The notes under the pieces were generated by a model. It did no database searches. It was given only the letters and a program-made list of their open reading frames with translations, and had not been told where the DNA came from. 64,000 bases of DNA. It comes from Rhodoplanes sp. (GTDB taxonomy: Bacteria; Pseudomonadota; Alphaproteobacteria; Rhizobiales; Xanthobacteraceae). Made by a program: the position numbers and the translations under genes. Of the stretch, positions 44,138 to 53,739 are shown in pieces. Position 1 is the stretch's first letter; each line of letters starts with the position of its first letter. Location of the stretch: the NCBI RefSeq assembly GCF_013377085.1, contig NZ_JACAAX010000003.1, forward strand, positions 1 to 64,000, given 5' to 3'.

Positions 44138-45160
44138 TCAACGCCGCGCAAGGTCGATGGTTCCCCCACCCAGCACCTTATGTAGGTGGGCCAGGTCGGA
44201 AGGCAAGCCGGCGCGGTAAACCAAGTGTTTCTTCGTCTTGGGGTGCTGTATTCCAAGCAGATAGGCGTGCAGGGCCTGTCTGCCAAGCTCCTCGAGGACC
44301 GCCTGCGCCTCGGCCTGAAGCAGCGCCGCCTTGGTGCGGAAGCCGGGCCCATAGACCGGATCGCCCATCAGCGGATGGCCGATCGAGGCGAGATGCACGC
44401 GTATCTGGTGTGTGCGGCCGGTCTCCAGCCGGCAGGCGAGCAGGGCGGCGATCGGCTCGCCGGCCTTCCCACGATACCGCTCGACCACCTCCCAGTGCGT
44501 GATCGCCTCGCGCCCGTCGGCCCGGACGGACATTTTGTCGCGGGCCTGCGGGTGGCGGCCGATCGGCTTGTCGATGGTCCCGCGCGGCCGATCCGGCGCG
44601 CCCCAGACGAAGGCGAGATAGCCGCGCTCCAGCGGCCCGCTGCGGCCGTGGTCGGCGAACTGGCGGGCGAGCGAGCGGTGGGCGCGGTCGGTCTTGGCCA
44701 CGACCATCAAGCCCGTGGTGTCCTTGTCGAGCCGGTGGACGATGCCGGGCCGCGCCACCCCACCGATCCCCGACAGTGAGTCACCGCAATGGGCGATCAG
44801 CGCGTTCACCAGGGTCCCGCTCCAGTGGCCGGCGGCCGGATGCACGACCAGGCCGGACGGCTTGTTGATCAGCAGGAGGTCCTCGTCCTCGTAGACGACG
44901 TCGAGGTCGATCGGCTCGGGCTGCGGCTCCGGCGGCTCCGGCGGCGGCACCGTCACGCGCACGCGGTCGTTCGCATTGACGCGCTGACCGGGATCGCGGA
45001 TCGTGCGCTCGCCGATCGCGACGTGTCCGCCCAGGATCAGGCTCTTGAGGCGGGAGCGGGAGAAATCGGCGAGGCGGGCGGCGAGCACACGGTCGAGCCG
45101 GTCGCCGGCCTCGGCAGGCGCCACGACGACCGTCTCGATCCGGCGATCCTCCTCAGTCAT
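44138..45160 (-). CDS. rluD: ribosomal large subunit pseudouridine synthase D
   Basis: 340 residues from the ATG at 45160. It modifies uridines 1911, 1915 and 1917 (E. coli numbering) of 23S rRNA. The N-terminal S4 domain (DRLDRVLAARLADFSRSRLKSLILGGHVAIGER, about 20-52) is followed by the catalytic domain with HRLDKDTTGLMV, the active-site Asp being residue 145. RTHQIRVHLASIGHPLMGDPVYG is the other family signature. Its start codon overlaps that of the divergent small gene (45159). It is in the common alphaproteobacterial rpoH-rluD neighbourhood. Confidence 0.94.
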   Translation of the reverse strand: MTEEDRRIETVVVAPAEAGDRLDRVLAARLADFSRSRLKSLILGGHVAIGERTIRDPGQRVNANDRVRVTVPPPEPPEPQPEPIDLDVVYEDEDLLLINKPSGLVVHPAAGHWSGTLVNALIAHCGDSLSGIGGVARPGIVHRLDKDTTGLMVVAKTDRAHRSLARQFADHGRSGPLERGYLAFVWGAPDRPRGTIDKPIGRHPQARDKMSVRADGREAITHWEVVERYRGKAGEPIAALLACRLETGRTHQIRVHLASIGHPLMGDPVYGPGFRTKAALLQAEAQAVLEELGRQALHAYLLGIQHPKTKKHLVYRAGLPSDLAHLHKVLGGGTIDLARR

Positions 45161-45515
45161 GGTCTCTCCGCAGTCTCCCGTCGACAAACCCGGCCCCGAC
45201 GACAAGCCGCTTGACCCCGAGCAGGCGAGCTTCATGGCGCGGGTCAAGCTGCTGATGGCGTTGTCGGGGGTCGCCACCTTCCTCGGCATCGCCGTGGTGC
45301 TCGGTGTCGTGGGCTACCGCGTTTCCCGCAGCGGGGGAAGCGCCGAGACCGACGCCACTGTGCTGCTGCCCAAGGGGGGCCGGGTGGTGGCGACCGCGGT
45401 CGCCGGCGACCGCATCGTCGTCACGGTCGAATCGGGCGCCGGGCTGGAGATTCGCACCTTCGACGCCCAGACGCTGAAACCGGCCGGCCGCCTGCGCTTC
45501 GCGGTCGAGCCCTGA
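45159..45515 (+). CDS. small membrane protein, DUF6476-like
   Basis: 118 residues if the ATG at 45159 is used; an alternative ATG is at 45234. One transmembrane segment (LLMALSGVATFLGIAVVLGVVGYRV) follows an acidic, Pro-rich N-terminus. The C-terminal domain (LLPKGGRVVATAVAGDRIVVTVESGAGLEIRTFDAQTLKPAGRLRF) would be periplasmic. It resembles the small proteins conventionally encoded divergently from rluD in Hyphomicrobiales (DUF6476 by my recollection). The two start codons share bases (CATG at 45158-45161), so promoters must overlap the opposite coding sequence. Confidence 0.72.
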   Translation: MVSPQSPVDKPGPDDKPLDPEQASFMARVKLLMALSGVATFLGIAVVLGVVGYRVSRSGGSAETDATVLLPKGGRVVATAVAGDRIVVTVESGAGLEIRTFDAQTLKPAGRLRFAVEP

Positions 45516-45662
45516 GGTCGGGCAGGGCGGCCGGGAAGGTGTGCCCGCGGGCACGCGGCGCGGCGGTCTTTTGCAGGCGCGTGCGGGTTCGCGCCGGGCC
45601 GCCCGGACAGCGTGCTCAGCCGACTTGCGCTCCGGAACGATCGAGGCTATGTCGAGCGCCAC

Positions 45663-45738
45663 GCTCCCTTCGTCTAGCGGCCCAGGACGTCGCCCTCTCA
45701 CGGCGAAAACAGGGGTTCGAGTCCCCTAGGGAGCGCCA
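45663..45738 (+). tRNA. tRNA-Glu (CTC)
   Basis: A complete cloverleaf is visible: acceptor stem GCTCCCT / AGGGAGC with encoded CCA, D-arm in CGTCTAGCGGCCCAGGACG, an anticodon stem around CCCTCTCAC giving anticodon CTC, and T-arm CAGGGGTTCGAGTCCCCTA. Its 3' end is duplicated at 48458-48469, and an integrase remnant lies immediately downstream, so it has served as an integration site. Confidence 0.96.
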
Positions 45739-45739
45739 A
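45728..45739. repeat. attachment-site core in tRNA-Glu 3' end (attL candidate)
   Basis: AGGGAGCGCCAA, the tRNA-Glu acceptor 3' end, is repeated exactly at 48458-48469 in direct orientation. An integrase remnant lies between them, next to the tRNA. Confidence 0.55.
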
Positions 45740-45750
45740 CCGGCTGCTCT

Positions 45751-45948
45751 TCAATTTGATTTCCCTACAGAATTGGCGTGATTCCCCAAACCGGTCGACG
45801 CGGTTTGGGTGGACCTGTTCGCCTTGTGGGCTTCTCCGCGCGCGATCGTCACGCGGCCGGTGCGGCGCCGGTCCGCCTCGCGGGTGTACCGCTCGGCCCC
45901 GGCCTGGGTTGTGTGGCCGAGCACGGCCATAATTCCGAGAGCAGAAGA
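45751..45948 (-). pseudogene. tyrosine recombinase (integrase) C-terminal fragment
   Basis: Translated on the minus strand from 45948, the peptide reads SSALGIMAVLGHTTQAGAER and continues YTREADRRR. The pattern IMAVLGH-(x)8-ERYTREAD is the C-terminal box III of phage-type integrases, with the His and the nucleophilic Tyr. A stop codon closes the frame just upstream, and the N-terminal and core domains are absent. It lies 13 bases past tRNA-Glu, where integrase genes normally sit. Only this tail remains. Confidence 0.75.
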
Positions 45949-46214
45949 TCAGCCCCCCAAACTGCATCGATCTCCTGCCAAGTCTTTTTGTGCACGTCGA
46001 CGCGGGCTGTTCCGGCGCAGAGCATCAAGACTCGTGTGTGACGGCGCTCGCTGTCCCGCGGCGACGCTCACCGCAAGTCGGGCGAGGCTCGACGCTCCGT
46101 GTTCGGCACAGGCGATCGAAGCGTCGGCCAGCTCGCCGAACACGCGGCGCAAATCGATCAGAGATGTATGCGGCCGGCGGCAGAGCCACAGAATGACCCG
46201 GCTCGGTGCAGCGA
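45949..46214. other. spacer between integrase remnant and kinase gene
   Basis: No gene is supported. A short minus-strand frame (45949-46152) does not resemble a known protein. Confidence 0.4.
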
Positions 46215-48044
46215 TCAGCCGATGATCATCCCCTCGACTTTGGCCGCGAGCGCGTCCAGTGCGAACGGCTTCGTCATGACCTCCATGCCCTGTTCCATTC
46301 GGCCGTTGCCGACGGCGGTTGCATACTCGGCGTATCCGGTGAGAAACAGAACCTTGAGGCCGGGACGATGCTCCCGCGCCGCATCGGCGAGCTGACGTCC
46401 GTTCATTCCGCCGGGCATGCCGACATCGGTGAGGAGGAGATCGATGCGGGCGCGGGACCTCACGATATTCAATCCCGACTGCCCGTTTTCAGACTCCAAC
46501 ACCTTGTAGCCGAGATCCGAGAGCGCGTCGGCGACGACCATCCGCACCGCACGCTCGTCGTCGACCAGCAGCACGACCGCATCCGTCTTCGCCTCCGGCG
46601 GCTTGTTCCGGGCGTTGGCCTTCTCCACTTCGACCACCAACCCGATATGCCGCGGCAGGTAGACAGACACCGTGGTGCCCCGCCCCTCTTCGCTGCTCAG
46701 GAGCACGTGGCCACCCGACTGCTGGACAAAGCCGTACGTCATCGACAGGCCGAGGCCCGTGCCTTGCCCGATCGGCTTCGTCGTGAAGAAAGGATCGAAG
46801 GCGCGCGCGATCACGTCCGGGGGCATTCCGATGCCTGTGTCGGTGACGAACAGACCGATGTATTCACCGGCGGGCATTTTGCCCGCCGGCGTATCGTTTG
46901 CCCCGCCGTGCCATGCGGGGAGGACACTGTTTCTGGTCTCTATCAGCAAATGCCCGCCATCGGACATTGCGTCACGGGCGTTGATGACAAGATTGAGCAG
47001 CACGTTTTCGAGTTGGTTCGAGTCGCACAGGGCCGGCCACGGGTTGCCTGCCAGCTTGGTCTGGATCTGAATTCCCGGCCCTACCGTGCGCCTGAACAGG
47101 TCCTCCATTCCGCCGATCAACTTGTTTACGTCGGTCGGCTTGGGGTCGAGCGTCTGGCGGCGCGAGAAGGCGAGCAGCCGGTGGGTCAGTGCGGCTGCGC
47201 GGTTGACCGAGGTCGTCGCAATCTCGATTTAGCGGCCGATTTCCGCCGCGCGCCCCTGGCTTATACGGTTGCGGATCATCTCCAGGCTTCCGGACATGCC
47301 GGTCAACAGGTTGTTGAAGTCGTGCGCCAGTCCCCCGGTCAGCTTGCCGACGGCCTCCATCTTGAGCGACTGGCGCAGCGTCTCCTCGACTTGCCTGCGC
47401 TCCTCGGCCTCGGCGTGCAGTTTGGCGTTGGCGGCGGTCAGTTCGCGGGTGCGTTCAGCCACCCGATCCTCTAAGGCGGTTCGGAGCCGTGCCTCGCTGT
47501 CGCGCACCTCCTCGATAACGCGGATGCGGTCCACTGCGGCAGCCAACAGATTGGCGTAGCTGCGCAGGAACAGCGTGTCGCTTTCGGTGAACTGGCGAGG
47601 GATGTGGCTGTCGATCTGCAGGACGCCGAACGGCGGTTTTCCGTGTCCGCCGATGATGACGACGTTGGCGACCGCTCTGACATTGTTGTCGATCAGGAAC
47701 TGCGCGTACTTGAATCGCGTCTCGGTCGCGATGTCGGGGGAGATCATCGGTTCCCCGGTCCGGAGTGCGTGGCCTTCCGAGGTGTCGCTCTCGGCCGTGA
47801 TGGTGGCCGCTCCGACGACACCCGGCTTCCACCCGACCCCCGCGCGCACCAACAGGGTCTTGCCGTCCGCTTGCAGTTCCACAACCTTGGCGAGATCGGT
47901 GCCCAAGGCTTCCCCCGCCAGACGGCACGCCTCGGTCAGGATCTCGTCCAGGTCGTCGGACCTCAGGGCGAGTTCCCCGAATCGGGCGAGGGTGGTCTGC
48001 TGCCGCAGCAGTTCGTTGTCTCCGCCTGCCACTGCTTTGCCCAA
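46215..48044 (-). pseudogene. hybrid histidine kinase interrupted by one stop codon
   Basis: The full frame (610 codons) encodes GAF sensor (about 20-170), coiled coil, HisKA with phospho-His in [21 protein letters not shown], HATPase and a C-terminal receiver with phospho-Asp in DLLLTDVGMPG. A TAA at 47229-47231 splits it after the HisKA helix (EIGR-stop). The sequence continues in the same frame with IEIATTSVNRAAALTHRLLAFSRRQ before an ATG at 47120. In homologues this position reads G-R-Tyr-I-E, so a single Tyr-to-stop change is likely. Two separate products are possible in principle: a GAF/HisKA part (47229-48044) and an ATPase/receiver part (46215-47120). Confidence 0.8.
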
Positions 48045-48570
48045 GTACCCACTCCACTGCGGCCACGGCGAAGCACTTGGAGCATCGCTTTCGGCGATAG
48101 AAGGTTCAGTTCCGACCCGCCTTGGGGTTCAGGAACTCTCACGGCATTAAGTGCGCCCTTGAAGGCTGGGTCTGTGCAGAACCGCTCATCGCCCCGGCAC
48201 ATTCGCTCGCCCTGGAAACAGATGCCCGGCGAAAAGGTTCAGTGCTCGCCTCGCCGCGGGCGGTGAGCGTTGCTGATTTCGGCTTCGGCAGGGGACGGGC
48301 CGAAGTCCGCTCCGATCGAAGGTCTGGACGGATCGGCGGCGGGGAGACCGTGATTCGGTTTGGGGTGGCCGAGAGATAGCTCTTATGCGGCACCGCGCGC
48401 TCGTCTACCCAAATTCTCTACTAAAAGATTGATACAATGGAGAATATAGGCGCCGCCAGGGAGCGCCAATTTACTCTTCGAGATCAGAGCCCTTTGTCTT
48501 CGGTGGCCGCTCCGCGGGACCTTGTCCACGGTGCGGATGCGACCGTAGATCGCCACGACGGTTTGTCGGC
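48045..48570. other. spacer with attachment-site copy
   Basis: It probably holds the kinase promoter. No gene is supported. A second copy of the tRNA-Glu 3' end lies at 48458-48469, preceded by a locally AT-rich stretch (48410-48450). The FecR-like gene ends at 48571. Confidence 0.5.
48458..48469. repeat. attachment-site core copy (attR candidate)
   Basis: AGGGAGCGCCAA matches 45728-45739 exactly, in direct orientation, 2.7 kb away. With the integrase remnant it would delimit a decayed element of 45.74-48.47 kb. Confidence 0.55.
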
Positions 48571-49680
48571 TCAAACCTTGGGATGGCATGCGGTCCGGAT
48601 GGCCTGCCGGTCGAGGGCCTTCAGGCGACCGAGCGGATCCTGGGTGGGCCGCGCGCGGCGCAGGCCCGGCCGGCGGTCGGACGTTCCGTCCGGCCGGCGC
48701 CGACGGATCGACGGCTGCGCGCCGAGGGACTTGCGCATCAGATGGTGCAGCACCCCGACGACGAGCGCGACCAGGAGGCCGACCCCGGCCGCGACCGCGA
48801 TCGTGATCATCGTGTCGTCCTCGGCGGCGCCGCGCCGCGCCCTGAGCCCGATCGACTCGCCGAGAATCTCGAAGGCCCGGCGCAGCGGATTGTCCCATCC
48901 GCGCGGTTGGGCCGACAGCGGCGGCAGCGGCTCGACGGTCCGCGGCGCGTCCGGTTCGGACAACGGGTCGCGCGCATCCTGAGTCGGCGTCGATAGACCC
49001 GCTGCCCGGCTCTCTGCCGCTGTGGTCGAAGGCCGGCTGTCCCTGGTCAGGATCGGGCTGAGCGACCCGCTGCCGCTCAAGGACAAGCCGCCGAACTCGA
49101 CCGTCGGCACGCTCGCCCGCTGGTGCGGGAGGACGAGCGCATGCTGCCCGGAGCGTAGGTCCGTCACCTCGATCTGTCCGCGCACGACGTCCACGCTGGA
49201 TCGGAGATCGCCGAGCGTCACCCGAAACTCGGCGTCGCCGCCGACCGCGGCGAGATAGGGCGTCCTGATCGCGAGCGACCGTGTGAGGCTTTTCTCGGCC
49301 TTGACGAGAATCGAGCCGGCACGATGGAGGATCGTCGAGGTCGTGTCGGGGTTGGCCGCGGCTGGAATCGCGACGACGGAGTCCGGCGCGATCAGGATCG
49401 ACTCGTCCCCCTCGCCATGGACGAGGAGAACCCTGCCGTTTCGGCCGGTCGACGCGGTCTCGCCGGGGCCGACGACGGTGTCGGCCGTCAACACCGCGGT
49501 CCGCGCCGCCGGCGTCGTCAGACGGGCGTCGCCCGACACTTTGGCGACGCGCCACATCGGCTCGGCGGCCATCGACGACGTTCCGACGCTCGTGGTCGCG
49601 ACGAGCGGCAGGAGCGCGAACCAGAGGATTTGCGATGCACGGCCCACGACGACCTCGTCGATACAGGCGGCTCGGGTCAA
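48571..49680 (-). CDS. FecR-domain protein
   Basis: 369 residues. A signal-anchor-like N-terminus (ASQILWFALLPLVATTSVGTSSMAAEPMWRVAKV) precedes a FecR-type beta-rich domain (about 45-190: VSGDARLTTPAARTAVLTADTVVGPGETASTGRNGRVLLVHGEGDESILIAPDS, cited as the region of the fold). A Ser/Pro-rich linker, a transmembrane segment near 293-315 (ITIAVAAGVGLLVALVVGVL) and a basic tail follow. FecR domains sense envelope or transport signals. No sigma factor gene is beside it, so it is not a classical FecIR pair. Confidence 0.78.
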   Translation of the reverse strand: MTRAACIDEVVVGRASQILWFALLPLVATTSVGTSSMAAEPMWRVAKVSGDARLTTPAARTAVLTADTVVGPGETASTGRNGRVLLVHGEGDESILIAPDSVVAIPAAANPDTTSTILHRAGSILVKAEKSLTRSLAIRTPYLAAVGGDAEFRVTLGDLRSSVDVVRGQIEVTDLRSGQHALVLPHQRASVPTVEFGGLSLSGSGSLSPILTRDSRPSTTAAESRAAGLSTPTQDARDPLSEPDAPRTVEPLPPLSAQPRGWDNPLRRAFEILGESIGLRARRGAAEDDTMITIAVAAGVGLLVALVVGVLHHLMRKSLGAQPSIRRRRPDGTSDRRPGLRRARPTQDPLGRLKALDRQAIRTACHPKV

Positions 49681-50067
49681 CCAGAGACGCCGAAACGACT
49701 TCCGGGGCGCATCCTAGACAAAAGAACCGAAAAATCGCTTAGCGGTATTCTGGTCCATCCGAGCGATCGACGCTGTGTTTCGTTGACCACGTTTAGTCGA
49801 CAGCGTGCGGTTGACGGTCGGCGAGAGCCGCTGGTTCCGGTCGCGGCGAACGCCGGCCGCCTCGCACAAGCGGGTCTCGCGCAAGAAAAAAGGGCGGCCC
49901 GCGAAGGACCGCCCATTTCATCGCGCACCGCTCACCCCCGTGAAGCGGCGCGAGGAGAACCGTAGGGCGCCGGCCATGGTCACGCCTTGACCTATGTCAG
50001 TCGGATCACAAAAGTCGACCCGGAGTCCGCCCGTCGGTCCGGGCACGCTCGGTGCCGGCGCGGGTCC
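49681..50067. other. intergenic region with terminator-like hairpin
   Basis: No gene is supported. The hairpin AAAGGGCGG...CCGCCCATTT near 49889-49916 could terminate transcription on either strand. Confidence 0.5.
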
Positions 50068-50979
50068 TCACGCCTGCGCCGCATAGTCGGCGAGGTGCGT
50101 GCGCAGCACGGCCAGCATGGCGTCGCGGACGGGATCGCGCGAGCCGCGCATCCAGGCGGCGGCGAGCGGCAGCCTGGTCATCGGCCCGGCGCCGAGATCG
50201 AGCCGGATGTAGCGCACGCCGGGCGCCGCCATCCGGGAGGTCCAGCGCGGCACGATCGCCACCCCGAGCTCGGCCGCGACCAGGTTGACGATGGTCTGCT
50301 TCTCGTCGGCGACCTGGGCGACCGTCGGATGCAGTCCGGCCTCGGCGAACAGCTTCATGGTGAGGTCGTGGCTGTGCGGGCGCGAGCGGCGCTCCGGCAC
50401 GATCAGGGGCGCATCGGCGAGGTCGCGGATCTTCAGGCGCTTGCGGGCGGCGAGCGGGTGATGGCTCGACACCGCGACGACCGCCGTCTCGTTGAACAGG
50501 AACATGAGCTCGACGGCGGGGCCGGTGTTTTCCGGCGGGCGCACGAAGGCGAGGTCGAGGCGGCCCGAGATCAGCCGCGGCAGCAGCCGCACGGTCTTGT
50601 CCTCGACGAGCTGCACCGCCACCTCGGGGTGGTCGCTGCGAAAATCGCGCAGCAGCAGCGGGACGAGACCGGCGGCGGCGCTGTCGATCGCGCCGATGCG
50701 CAGCGTCGCGGCGTGATCGCGGCCGCGCGCCTGAAACCGCGCCGCGAGCAGATCGGCCTGCGTCAGCAGGCGGCGTGCCTCCTCGACGAAGGCGGTGCCG
50801 TCGTTCGTGAGCGCGACATTGCGGGTGGTGCGTGCCAGGAGCCGGGTGCCGAGCTCCTCCTCGAGCAGGCGGACATGGCGCCCGAGCGCCGACGGCAGCA
50901 TGCCGAGCCGCTGCGCCGCGCGGCCGAAATGCAGCTCGTCCGCCACCGCCACGACACAGCGCAACTGGTGCAGGTCCAT
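50068..50979 (-). CDS. LysR-family transcriptional regulator
   Basis: 303 residues. The N-terminal winged helix-turn-helix ([44 protein letters not shown], residues 1-44) is followed by the periplasmic-binding-like effector domain (about 90-295). It is divergent from an MFS carrier and a tartrate dehydrogenase gene, with 336 bases between, so it probably activates that pair when the substrate acid is present. Confidence 0.92.
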   Translation of the reverse strand: MDLHQLRCVVAVADELHFGRAAQRLGMLPSALGRHVRLLEEELGTRLLARTTRNVALTNDGTAFVEEARRLLTQADLLAARFQARGRDHAATLRIGAIDSAAAGLVPLLLRDFRSDHPEVAVQLVEDKTVRLLPRLISGRLDLAFVRPPENTGPAVELMFLFNETAVVAVSSHHPLAARKRLKIRDLADAPLIVPERRSRPHSHDLTMKLFAEAGLHPTVAQVADEKQTIVNLVAAELGVAIVPRWTSRMAAPGVRYIRLDLGAGPMTRLPLAAAWMRGSRDPVRDAMLAVLRTHLADYAAQA

Positions 50980-51315
50980 GACCCTTTTCGCAGACCTCCG
51001 CGCTCACCCTCCGCTGGAGGGGGAGGGTCGGGCGTCCGCGAGGCGGACGACCGGGGTGGGGTGAAGCCGCAAACGCCGGCTTCGCCGAACACCCCCTCCC
51101 GACCGACCTGCGGCCGGTCGACCTTCCCCCTCCTGGGGGAGATAAGACTCACGGTATGCCGGACGGCGACCGTGGATTTCAATTATTATATCAAAAATTT
51201 GTACAATCCAACGACGATTGAACCCGCGTCGGGATCGGGCGGAAGCTCCCGGTCCGGCGCATCCGTCGCGGTGCGCGGACAAAACATAAAAAGACCCCCG
51301 GGACCGGAGACTCCA
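50980..51315. promoter_or_regulatory. divergent promoter region with repeat
   Basis: The part nearest LysR (51005-51145) is a C-rich repeat with paired arms GGTCGGGCGTCCGCGAGGCG and GACCTGCGGCCGGTC. The last 150 bases contain AT-rich DNA (TTATTATATCAAAAATTTG at about 51183) with the palindrome TTGTACAA, a plausible operator for the carrier gene. Confidence 0.5.
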
Positions 51316-52638
51316 ATGGCCAGCGAGCTCGAGACGCGCGTGCTGCGCAAGATCAGCCTGCGCATCGTTCCCTTCATCATGCTCCTGTACTTCATCGCCT
51401 TCATCGACCGCGTGAACATCGGTTTCGCGGCGCTGACGATGAACAAGGACTTGGGCTTCTCCCCGACCGTGTTCGGCTTCGGTGCCGGTATCTTCTTCTT
51501 CGGCTATTTCCTGTTCGAGGTGCCGTCCAACCTGGTGCTCAACAAGGTCGGGGCGCGCCTCTGGATCGCCCGGGTGATGATCACCTGGGGGCTGATCTCC
51601 GGCGCCATGGCGTTCGTCCAGGGCCAGACGAGCTTCTACACCTTGCGCTTTTTGCTCGGCGCCGCCGAGGCCGGCTTCTTCCCCGGCATCATCCTGTATC
51701 TCAGCTTCTGGTTTCCGGCCCGCAAGCGTGCCGCCGTGACGGCGATCTTCATGGCGGCGGCGCCGCTCTCCGTCGTGCTCGGCTCGCCGGTCTCGGCCGC
51801 GCTGCTGGAGATGAACGGCATCCTCGGGCTTACCGGCTGGCAGTGGATGTTCATCATCGAGGCGGTACCGGCGCTGGTGCTCGGCGTCGTCGTGTTGTTC
51901 TACATGACCGACCGGCCCGAGCTGGCCACCTGGCTGAAGGACGACGAGCGGCAATGGCTGGTCGACGCCATGGCGGCCGAGCAGGCCGGCAAGGCGGCGG
52001 TGGCGAGCCATTCGATCTGGCGTGGCCTCGCCGATCTGCGGGTGCTGGCGCTGGCGCTGGTCTATTTCGGCACCTCGGCCGGCCTCTACACGCTCGGCAT
52101 CTGGGCGCCGCAGATCATCAAGCAGCTCGGCCTCTCCTCCATGACGGTGGGATTCCTCAACTCGATCCCGCCGACCGTCGCCGTCATCGTCACCATCCTG
52201 TACTCGCGGCATTCCGACGTCACCGGCGAGCGCACCTGGCACGTGGTCGCCGCCTGCCTGTTCGCCTCCGCCGGGCTCGTGTTCGCCGGCAATGCGGCAT
52301 CGGTCGTCTCGGTGATGGCGGCGCTGACCATCGTCAACGTCGGCATCACGTCGGCCAAGCCGCCGCTGTGGAGCATGCCGACCCTGTTCCTGTCCGGCCC
52401 CGCCGCGGCGGCCGGCATCGCCACCATCAACTCGATCGGCAATCTCGGCGGCTTCGTCGGACCCGCCATGATCGGCTGGATCAAGGATCTGACCGGCAGC
52501 TTCATGGGGGGCCTTTACTTCGTGGCCGGCCTCCTGGTTCTGTCGGCCGTGCTCACCTTGGTGCTCGCCGGCACCGGACGCAGGGCTGCTGCTGCCGCCG
52601 CCGCCGCTGCCGAGTCGAAGCCGGCTGCCCAACACTGA
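51316..52638 (+). CDS. MFS transporter, anion:cation symporter (tartrate/sugar-acid type)
   Basis: 440 residues with 12 membrane segments. The start MASELETRVLRKISLRIVPFIMLLYFIAFIDRVNIGFAAL and the motif RFLLGAAEAGFFPGIILYLSFWFP are typical of the ACS subfamily (GudP/TtuB-like carriers for glucarate, tartrate and similar acids). An Ala-rich cytosolic tail closes it. The ATG at 51316 is chosen from homology, although a longer open frame runs upstream. It is 27 bases before the tartrate dehydrogenase gene, so the two form an operon for uptake and oxidation of one acid. Confidence 0.88.
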   Translation: MASELETRVLRKISLRIVPFIMLLYFIAFIDRVNIGFAALTMNKDLGFSPTVFGFGAGIFFFGYFLFEVPSNLVLNKVGARLWIARVMITWGLISGAMAFVQGQTSFYTLRFLLGAAEAGFFPGIILYLSFWFPARKRAAVTAIFMAAAPLSVVLGSPVSAALLEMNGILGLTGWQWMFIIEAVPALVLGVVVLFYMTDRPELATWLKDDERQWLVDAMAAEQAGKAAVASHSIWRGLADLRVLALALVYFGTSAGLYTLGIWAPQIIKQLGLSSMTVGFLNSIPPTVAVIVTILYSRHSDVTGERTWHVVAACLFASAGLVFAGNAASVVSVMAALTIVNVGITSAKPPLWSMPTLFLSGPAAAAGIATINSIGNLGGFVGPAMIGWIKDLTGSFMGGLYFVAGLLVLSAVLTLVLAGTGRRAAAAAAAAAESKPAAQH

Positions 52639-52665
52639 CATCGAACGAACAGACGGAGACGCACC

Positions 52666-53739
52666 ATGCGTGAATATTCGATCGCGGCCATTCCGGCCGA
52701 CGGCATCGGCCCCGAGGTGATCGCGGCCGGCCTGAAGGTTCTCGACGGGCTGCAGCAGCGCACGGGCGAGATGAAGTTCAACGTCACCAGCTTCGACTGG
52801 GGGTCCGCCTATTATCGCAAGCACGGCCTGATGATGCCGGCCGACGGGCTGGCGACGCTGAAAAAGTTCGACGCGATCTATTTCGGCGCCGTCGGCGCAC
52901 CGGACGTGCCGGACCACATCACCCTGTGGGGTCTGCGGCTGCCGATCTGCCAGGGTTTTGATCAATACGCCAATGTGCGGCCGACCAAGATCCTGAAAGG
53001 CATCACCTCGCCGCTGCGCAATGTCGGCCCCGGCGATCTCGACTGGGTGATCGTGCGCGAGAATTCCGAGGGCGAGTATTCCGGGAACGGCGGGCGCGCC
53101 CATCGCGGCCTGCCCGAAGAGGTGGGCACCGAGGTCGCGATCTTCACCCGGGTCGGCGTCACCCGCATCATGCGCTACGCCTTCCGCATGGCGCAGTCGC
53201 GGCCGCGAAAGCTGCTGACCGTGGTGACCAAGTCGAACGCCCAGCGCTTCGGCATGGTGATGTGGGACGAGATCGCGGCCGAGGTGGCCGACGAGTTTCC
53301 CGACGTCACCTGGGACAAGATGCTGGTCGACGCCATGACGGTGCGCATGACCCTCAAGCCGCAGAGCATCGACACCGTCGTCGCCACCAACCTGCACGCC
53401 GATATTCTGTCGGATCTCGCCGGTGCGCTCGCCGGCAGCCTCGGCGTGGCGCCGACCGGAAACATCGATCCCGAGCGGCGCTTCCCCTCGATGTTCGAGC
53501 CGATCCACGGCTCGGCCTTCGACATCACCGGCAAGGGCATCGCCAATCCGGTGGCGAGCTTCTGGACCGCCGCCCAGATGCTCGATCATCTCGGCGAGGC
53601 CGAGGCCTCGATCCGTCTGATGCGGGCCGTCGAGCAGGTCACCGGTGCCGGCATTCTCACGCCGGACGTCGGCGGCACCGCCACCACCAAGGAGGTCACC
53701 GACGCCGTCGTCGATGCGATCTTCAGCTCGAACGTGTGA
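52666..53739 (+). CDS. tartrate dehydrogenase / D-malate dehydrogenase family
   Basis: 357 residues of the isocitrate/isopropylmalate dehydrogenase fold. These NAD enzymes oxidise tartrate, meso-tartrate or D-malate. The N-terminus MREYSIAAIPADGIGPEV, the substrate-binding ENSEGEYSG near residue 127, the catalytic Lys/Asp in VTKSNAQ and DAMTVRMTLKP, and NLHADILSDLAGALAGSLG are all in place. Position 2 of the operon after the MFS carrier matches TtuB-TtuC in Agrobacterium tartrate plasmids. The substrate is inferred from family and context; D-malate remains possible. Confidence 0.87.
   Translation: MREYSIAAIPADGIGPEVIAAGLKVLDGLQQRTGEMKFNVTSFDWGSAYYRKHGLMMPADGLATLKKFDAIYFGAVGAPDVPDHITLWGLRLPICQGFDQYANVRPTKILKGITSPLRNVGPGDLDWVIVRENSEGEYSGNGGRAHRGLPEEVGTEVAIFTRVGVTRIMRYAFRMAQSRPRKLLTVVTKSNAQRFGMVMWDEIAAEVADEFPDVTWDKMLVDAMTVRMTLKPQSIDTVVATNLHADILSDLAGALAGSLGVAPTGNIDPERRFPSMFEPIHGSAFDITGKGIANPVASFWTAAQMLDHLGEAEASIRLMRAVEQVTGAGILTPDVGGTATTKEVTDAVVDAIFSSNV

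Noticed and set aside
47229-47231. The two kinase halves as two independent, normally separate genes
   Set aside because: The sequence between the TAA and the downstream ATG continues the kinase in the same frame (IEIATTSVNRAAALTHRLLAFSRRQ), which a natural split would not preserve.
51004-53589. Long minus-strand open frame (861 codons) opposite the MFS carrier and tartrate dehydrogenase
   Set aside because: Both plus-strand proteins have clear family motifs. The opposite frame is composition-driven and runs through a repeat.
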